10,169 nt of DNA from Planctomycetaceae bacterium (GTDB lineage: Bacteria; Planctomycetota; Planctomycetia; Pirellulales; Thermoguttaceae), in assembly GCA_009776995.1 (NCBI GenBank), contig WRMR01000142.1, positions 1 through 10,169 of the forward strand, given 5' to 3'. The notes under the pieces are model-generated. The model worked only from the letters and a program-made list of their open reading frames with translations, was not told the origin of the DNA and did not search any database. A program made the position numbers and the translations under genes. Below are positions 6,315 through 10,169 of this stretch, piece by piece. Every line of letters begins with the position of its first letter. Position 1 is the stretch's first letter.

Positions 6315-6319
6315 TTCCC

Positions 6320-8968
6320 ATGTTTCGTGCTTTCAAGACCAGTGCCATTCATTTCATGACCGTCCTTTTTTTCGCCGTGATAGTTGCAGGGGGATTGCCG
6401 TTGTTGCGGGCCGACGAACCGCCGCCGGACTTGTCATCCTTTGATCATCACGGCCTCATTGTTTTTCCCGAAGTCCGCGAAAACCCCATTCGTTGGTATG
6501 AGTTGACCGAAGAACAAATCAAGCAAGTGGTTCGCAACGAAAACGTTTTTACTCTTCATGCACGGCCCGGAGAATTCTTCGTTTACCAGATTGGCGTCGT
6601 TGCTCCCGGTCATTCGGCGATGGACGATGTCCGTCTTGAATTTTCGGATATGCAATCCGCTGCCGGGAGGATGATTCCATCCGCAAAAAACACCTGTTTC
6701 AATCTCAGCGGTATTGATTGCTACGGAAACCCCTTCGTCAAGGCCGTTCACATCGAACCAAATCATACACAAGCCATGTGGATCGGTATCGATCTGGAAA
6801 ACGTCATACCGGACACTTACACGGGGTCGGTGACAGTGCGTTCCGGCGACAAAAAGCAGACGGTGCATCTTTCACTTGTCGTTGCAGGAGAACCGGTAAC
6901 CAACCATGGTTATGACGATGGAAAGCGGCTTGCGCGGCTGAATTGGCTCAATTCCACCATTGGATTCGACGATGAAGTCACGGCTGACCATATCCCCATT
7001 GCCGTCGAGGGCAACACGGTTTCCATTCTTGGACGAAAGCTCGTCATCGACCCGACGACCGGGCTTCCCGCTTTGATTTCGACATCCTTTGAACCATCGA
7101 ATCAATTTTTACTTGAAACGGACGAAAGCATCGTTGCCAAACCTTTTCGCTTCGTTATCGAAAAAGAGAATGGTGATCTTGTCTCGCTCCATTCCGGTAA
7201 GCTCGAAATCGTGGAAAAATCCCCCTCGAAGGTTACCTGGACTGTCACCAGCGCGTCTTCGGAGTGCGAACTCCAATGCACAGGCCGAATGGAGTTTGAC
7301 GGTTACGTTGACTATCGGCTGGAATTGCGCCCCTTGGAAACTCTGAAAGTCAGGGACATCCGTCTTGAAGTTCCCATGGTTGCAGAGAAAGCGGAATACG
7401 CGATGGGATTGAATCTCGAAGGCGGCTTGCGTCCCGGTGAATACCAATGGAAGTGGACCGAAGAAAAAAACCAGGATATGCTCTGGCTGGGCGTTCCCAA
7501 CGGCGGTCTCCGGATCAAATGGAAAGCTGAGAATTATGTGAGGCCGCTTATCAACATTTACTATCAATTCGGCAAACTGAAAATGCCGCCATCATGGCAA
7601 AACGGCGGCAAAGGAGGCGTCGATTTTGCTCAAAAGGACGAAACAGTCTTCGTCAATGCTTATTCCGGCGAACGGGAACTGACCCCCGGAGGGGTATTGC
7701 ATTTCGATTTCGAACTCATGATCACTCCGCTTAAACTGTTGGATCGGAAGAACAAGTTCGGCGACCGTTATTATCACGGCGGAGGCGGAAGTGCCATTGC
7801 CAAAGTCGGGAAAGCCGGGGAAGTCGGAGCGAACATTCTCAATATTCACCATGCCGAAGACGTTTATCCATTCATTAATTATCCGCATCTTGATGAGAAC
7901 ACGGAAGAACTCCGGCAACTCGCCGATTTGGCGCACGAGGAGAATATCCGTTTGAAACTCTACTTCACGACTCGGGAACTGACAAAGAATTTGCCGGAAT
8001 TCTGGGCATTCTACAGTTTGAACGGCGAGGTCCTCTTCCCCGGTCCCGGTAACGAAAGCCGCACGGAAGCCTTGCATCCCAATGGTCCGCATCCGTGGTT
8101 GATTGAAAATGTCAGGGAAAAATATATTCCGGCGTGGAGCAATGCGATTGGCTCAGGAAAATTTCGCGGCGAACTTGATCTTTCGGTCATCACCACGCCG
8201 GACAGCCGGTTGAACAATTTCTATGCCGCCAGTCTTGATTGGATGGTCCGAAACCTGGGAATTGACGGTGTTTATATCGACGATTCGGCACTCAACCGTG
8301 AAACGATACGCCGGGCACGAAAGATTCTCGACGCGAACCGGCCGAATGGCCGAATCGACATTCACAGCTTCAATCATTTTAACTCCTGGTGCGGTTATGC
8401 CAGTTGCCTGAATCTCTACATGGAACTTTTGTCCTATGCGGACCTTGTGTGGATCGGCGAAGCACGCGATTATAACCGGAAACCGGATCACTGGCTTGTC
8501 GAGGTTTCTGGAATTCCTTATGGATTGCCGGGACAAATGCTCGAACACGGCGGTCATCCATGGCGGGGAATGGTGTATGGGATCACGAACCGGGCTGGCT
8601 GGACAGCGAATCCACCGCACCATTTGTGGAAATTTTTCGATGAATATCAGATGGCTGACCGTACAATGATTGGTTACTGGGACAAAAACTCTCCGATGAC
8701 GTCAGAAAATGATTCGCTCCGAATGACACTTTATCAAGGCAATGAAGATATTGTCTGCGCCATTGGTAACTGGTCACATGCAGAGGAATCGGCGAAGTTG
8801 AAAATCGACTGGGTGAAGCTCGGTTTTGATCCGCAAAAAACTGAAGCGTTTCAACCCGGAATTCAGGATTTTCAAGATGCTCAAGAAACAATCTCTTTGT
8901 CCGACCTGACTGTGCCAGCCGGTCAAGGGCTTATTATCATTCTCAAAAAAATTGGTGGTGTGCCGTGA
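6320..8968 (+). CDS. Secreted glycoside-hydrolase-like protein (GH123/DUF6067-like)
   Basis: The gene encodes an 882-residue exported protein. A signal peptide covers residues 1-31 (cleavage likely after LLRA). Residues of about 45-195 form an N-terminal beta-sandwich of the type found before GH123-like catalytic domains (FTLHARPGEFFVYQIGVVAP; PDTYTGSVTV). The motif RLNWLNSTIGFDDE (206-219), which I recall as typical of DUF6067, follows. A beta-rich stretch leads to a probable (beta/alpha)8 barrel from about 490 onward, including NILNIHHAED, IRLKLYFTTRE, GVYIDD (Asp654, Asp655) and WIGEARD (Glu714). These acids are candidate catalytic residues; that is inference. The last 70 residues look like a small beta domain. 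The likely role is cleavage of an extracellular or periplasmic glycan; substrate unknown. It is monocistronic, lies between two DUF1559-lipoprotein pairs and ends in TGA. Another barrel hydrolase family is the main alternative. Confidence 0.8.
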   Translation: MFRAFKTSAIHFMTVLFFAVIVAGGLPLLRADEPPPDLSSFDHHGLIVFPEVRENPIRWYELTEEQIKQVVRNENVFTLHARPGEFFVYQIGVVAPGHSAMDDVRLEFSDMQSAAGRMIPSAKNTCFNLSGIDCYGNPFVKAVHIEPNHTQAMWIGIDLENVIPDTYTGSVTVRSGDKKQTVHLSLVVAGEPVTNHGYDDGKRLARLNWLNSTIGFDDEVTADHIPIAVEGNTVSILGRKLVIDPTTGLPALISTSFEPSNQFLLETDESIVAKPFRFVIEKENGDLVSLHSGKLEIVEKSPSKVTWTVTSASSECELQCTGRMEFDGYVDYRLELRPLETLKVRDIRLEVPMVAEKAEYAMGLNLEGGLRPGEYQWKWTEEKNQDMLWLGVPNGGLRIKWKAENYVRPLINIYYQFGKLKMPPSWQNGGKGGVDFAQKDETVFVNAYSGERELTPGGVLHFDFELMITPLKLLDRKNKFGDRYYHGGGGSAIAKVGKAGEVGANILNIHHAEDVYPFINYPHLDENTEELRQLADLAHEENIRLKLYFTTRELTKNLPEFWAFYSLNGEVLFPGPGNESRTEALHPNGPHPWLIENVREKYIPAWSNAIGSGKFRGELDLSVITTPDSRLNNFYAASLDWMVRNLGIDGVYIDDSALNRETIRRARKILDANRPNGRIDIHSFNHFNSWCGYASCLNLYMELLSYADLVWIGEARDYNRKPDHWLVEVSGIPYGLPGQMLEHGGHPWRGMVYGITNRAGWTANPPHHLWKFFDEYQMADRTMIGYWDKNSPMTSENDSLRMTLYQGNEDIVCAIGNWSHAEESAKLKIDWVKLGFDPQKTEAFQPGIQDFQDAQETISLSDLTVPAGQGLIIILKKIGGVP

Positions 8969-9018
8969 ATTTTGAAAATGGATCTTTGTAATCATGGTGA
9001 AATCCATAAAAACATGGG

Positions 9019-9035
9019 GCACATCCGATATGCGC
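9019..9035 (-). terminator. Weak terminator-like hairpin after the second lipoprotein
   Basis: On the minus strand GCGCAT pairs with ATGTGC (one G-U pair) around a five-base loop, and CCCATG then five T follow. It lies in the 136-base gap between convergent genes, about 70 bases past the lipoprotein stop. The stem is short, so the call is weak. I see no better terminator for the hydrolase gene in this gap. Confidence 0.25.
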
Positions 9036-9104
9036 CGCGTCATCAGAGCAGGCTGGCTTTGCAAGGTCAGGCGGTCAAAGGCGTTGACAAGCCGACGTTT
9101 TCAT

Positions 9105-9614
9105 CTATTGACTCTTCAACTCCAGGTCAATCATATTCGTCTTCACGTCTTCAACCGTGACTTCCAGCGGAGATTTCGCGGGATCGGCATAGCCAGCGGG
9201 CAATAAATCTTTGGGTTTGGCAACCGGTTGCGGATTGGCATATTGCCGTTTGACAAACTCCTCCTGAGTGATTTTTCCTGACTCAAGGTCTGCCGTATTT
9301 TGGTCAACGGCTTCGGAAAGCTTTTTGACCGTAACGCGATACTTTCCCGGTTTGGTTCCGGTTCCGCCTTCGAGCGAGTCGGTAGCCGTGAGAGCATAAT
9401 TTCCTTCAGCGTCCGTGAAACCGACAGCCGGAACTCCGACGTTATCCAGTGGGAAAAAATTGACGGTTGCTCCTTCGACCAGGGAACCATCCCATGTCAC
9501 CTTGCCCTTGACGACACGGTAATCGGGATTGCCCTTGTTTTTATGGCATCCGGGAAGTAACCCGACCGCAAGGAAGGAGCAAAGAAAAACGAAAGAATAT
9601 GTTCTGGAAGTCAT
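9105..9614 (-). CDS. Carboxypeptidase-regulatory-like lipoprotein, intact
   Basis: The gene encodes a 169-residue lipoprotein. The signal sequence ends in the lipobox LPGC with Cys23 as the lipidated residue. A beta-sandwich like the carboxypeptidase regulatory domain covers about residues 32-98 (VVKGKVTWDGSLVEGATVNF, GTKPGKYRV). A helical segment with SGKITQEEF (112-120) and a conserved LLPAGYADPAKSPLEVTVE end (137-155) follow. These small lipoproteins commonly accompany DUF1559 genes in planctomycetes; their function is unknown, and an envelope binding or structural role is likely. The ATG at 9614 was chosen because it places the lipobox normally; an upstream in-frame ATG at 9713 would add 33 residues unlike a signal and cover the hairpin at 9640-9665. 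No Shine-Dalgarno is visible. The stop is TAG. It is the intact paralogue of the gene at 3503-3997. Confidence 0.87.
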   Translation of the reverse strand: MTSRTYSFVFLCSFLAVGLLPGCHKNKGNPDYRVVKGKVTWDGSLVEGATVNFFPLDNVGVPAVGFTDAEGNYALTATDSLEGGTGTKPGKYRVTVKKLSEAVDQNTADLESGKITQEEFVKRQYANPQPVAKPKDLLPAGYADPAKSPLEVTVEDVKTNMIDLELKSQ

Positions 9615-9639
9615 TTTGAGCCGGGAAAGTTGATTTGAT

Positions 9640-9665
9640 GAACCGCCGGGACACCCCGACGGTTC
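9640..9665. other. Hairpin between the second DUF1559 gene and its lipoprotein partner
   Basis: GAACCG (9640-9645) pairs with CGGTTC (9660-9665). After one mismatch, four more pairs close a loop of four bases. It sits in the 114-base gap of the pair, in the same place where the first pair has its terminator-like palindrome. No T run follows on the minus strand, so processing or mRNA stability is more likely than termination. Confidence 0.4.
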
Positions 9666-9728
9666 CAGGGTAAGTTTGTGGATCATTCTCCTGGTATGAG
9701 AACAAACCGTCAATGACGCAAACCTTTT

Positions 9729-10169
9729 TTAAGGTGTCGCAACGCTTTCACCACCTTGACGGGTTCCCAAAGCACCCCACACGCCTCGCGGCGATCTTGC
9801 TGAAACGTAACCCGCGAACGATGTCACGGAAGAAGTGCAATCAATGGTTTCGGAGTAGAACTGAACGGAACCGTCCGCCAGCGCGGCATTGACCCCTCCT
9901 GTGTGGTTACTGCTGGCCGTGGTTGCGACAATCATCTCAATATTCTGGGAAGTATCCGCACAAGCCGGTGAGTTGGGAGGCCCGATGGTGTGAAAACCGG
10001 TGTAAATCGTCTGGCAATAAGCCCACCGGGCACCGGGACGCGCGCCTGAAGTATCAGGATTGAGAATCGTTCCTTCAGGACCGCGGGCATTCAGGTTGGC
10101 AAAAACCACGTCCGTTGTTCTGGTGGTTCCGTTATACGCCAAGTCAACTCTGGCAATCCCGCCACGAAC
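9729..10169 (-). CDS. DUF1559-family protein, C-terminal part (cut by window edge)
   Basis: The last 146 codons of a gene that begins beyond the right edge. The frame is open to the edge, reading VRGGIARVDLAYNG at the cut, comparable with IKGGIAINDF (232-241) of the gene at 4152-5327. The H-X9-DG signature is present (NHTGGVNAALADGSVQFYSE), and the protein ends GVWGALGTRQGGE, both closely matching the complete copy. It should therefore have a prepilin-type N-terminus outside the window. The lipoprotein at 9105-9614 follows after a 114-base gap, so the pair mirrors the first one. The TTG at 10142 is not a real start: homology continues upstream of it. The stop is TAA. Confidence 0.92.
   Translation of the reverse strand, partial: VRGGIARVDLAYNGTTRTTDVVFANLNARGPEGTILNPDTSGARPGARWAYCQTIYTGFHTIGPPNSPACADTSQNIEMIVATTASSNHTGGVNAALADGSVQFYSETIDCTSSVTSFAGYVSARSPRGVWGALGTRQGGESVATP

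Larger units (their letters stand above)
5328..6319. other. Long non-coding region between the DUF1559 and hydrolase genes
   Basis: This is 992 bases between divergent genes. Open frames of up to about 150 codons occur (5357-5815 and 5841-6140 plus, 5566-5790 minus), but none has a ribosome binding site, a recognisable domain or protein-like composition. Visible structure: a palindromic repeat at 5454-5530, a hairpin CGGGATA/TATCCCG at 5559-5579, overlapping palindromes GGTTCGAACC (5607-5616) and AACCGGTT (5613-5620), an inverted repeat at 5884-5904 and a promoter at 6137-6165. The leader after that promoter has a small ACCCG/CGGGT stem (6273-6291). I see no RNA gene in it, though a small RNA cannot be excluded. 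Confidence 0.6.

Noticed and set aside
6059..6319. GTG at 6059 as start of the hydrolase, giving 969 residues
   Set aside because: The extra 87 residues precede a normal signal peptide, overlap the predicted promoter, and have no ribosome binding site comparable to GAGG before 6320.

Overview
The window looks like chromosomal DNA from a planctomycete (Planctomycetota). The main evidence is two genes of the DUF1559 / H-X9-DG prepilin-like family, one complete and one cut by the right edge. Each is followed by a small lipoprotein with a carboxypeptidase-regulatory-like fold, a pairing typical of that phylum. A secreted VCBS/FG-GAP propeller protein, an FHA protein and a large secreted glycoside-hydrolase-like protein fit the same picture. 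I recognise no tRNA, rRNA, insertion sequence, integrase, phage gene or CRISPR array.

Layout. Positions 1-141 hold copy A of a palindromic repeat and nothing coding. An FHA-domain gene (142-879, minus) has a good sigma70-type promoter at 955-983. Divergent from it is a secreted seven-repeat propeller protein (1148-2350, plus). It is followed by repeat copy B (2403-2472) and then an EFR1-type flavodoxin/ferredoxin protein (2516-3421, plus). A minus-strand pair follows: a DUF1559 gene (4152-5327) and, downstream of it, a lipoprotein gene (3503-3997) interrupted in frame by one TAG codon. Between them lies a terminator-like stem followed by six T. A 992-base non-coding stretch (5328-6319) carries palindromic repeats, a possible operator and the promoter of a large secreted GH123/DUF6067-like protein (6320-8968, plus). 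The window ends with a second minus-strand pair: an intact lipoprotein (9105-9614) and the C-terminal part of another DUF1559 gene (9729-10169).

How the genes relate. Apart from the two DUF1559-lipoprotein pairs, no operon is evident, and most genes look like single transcription units. The envelope or secreted products (propeller, DUF1559 proteins, lipoproteins, hydrolase) suggest surface and polysaccharide functions. No pathway ties the FHA and EFR1 proteins to them.

Most worth a second look: (1) a run of 12 G inside the fifth to tenth codons before the DUF1559 prepilin helix, with a second ATG in another frame that would restore the protein if the run were one base longer; (2) the in-frame amber codon in the first lipoprotein, whose downstream frame is intact and matches the second lipoprotein; (3) the 70-base palindromic repeat, whose two copies show a compensatory base-pair change and sit about 50 bases beyond the stop codons of two unrelated genes; (4) the paired cassettes themselves. 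I found no strong case for a wholly new multigene system.
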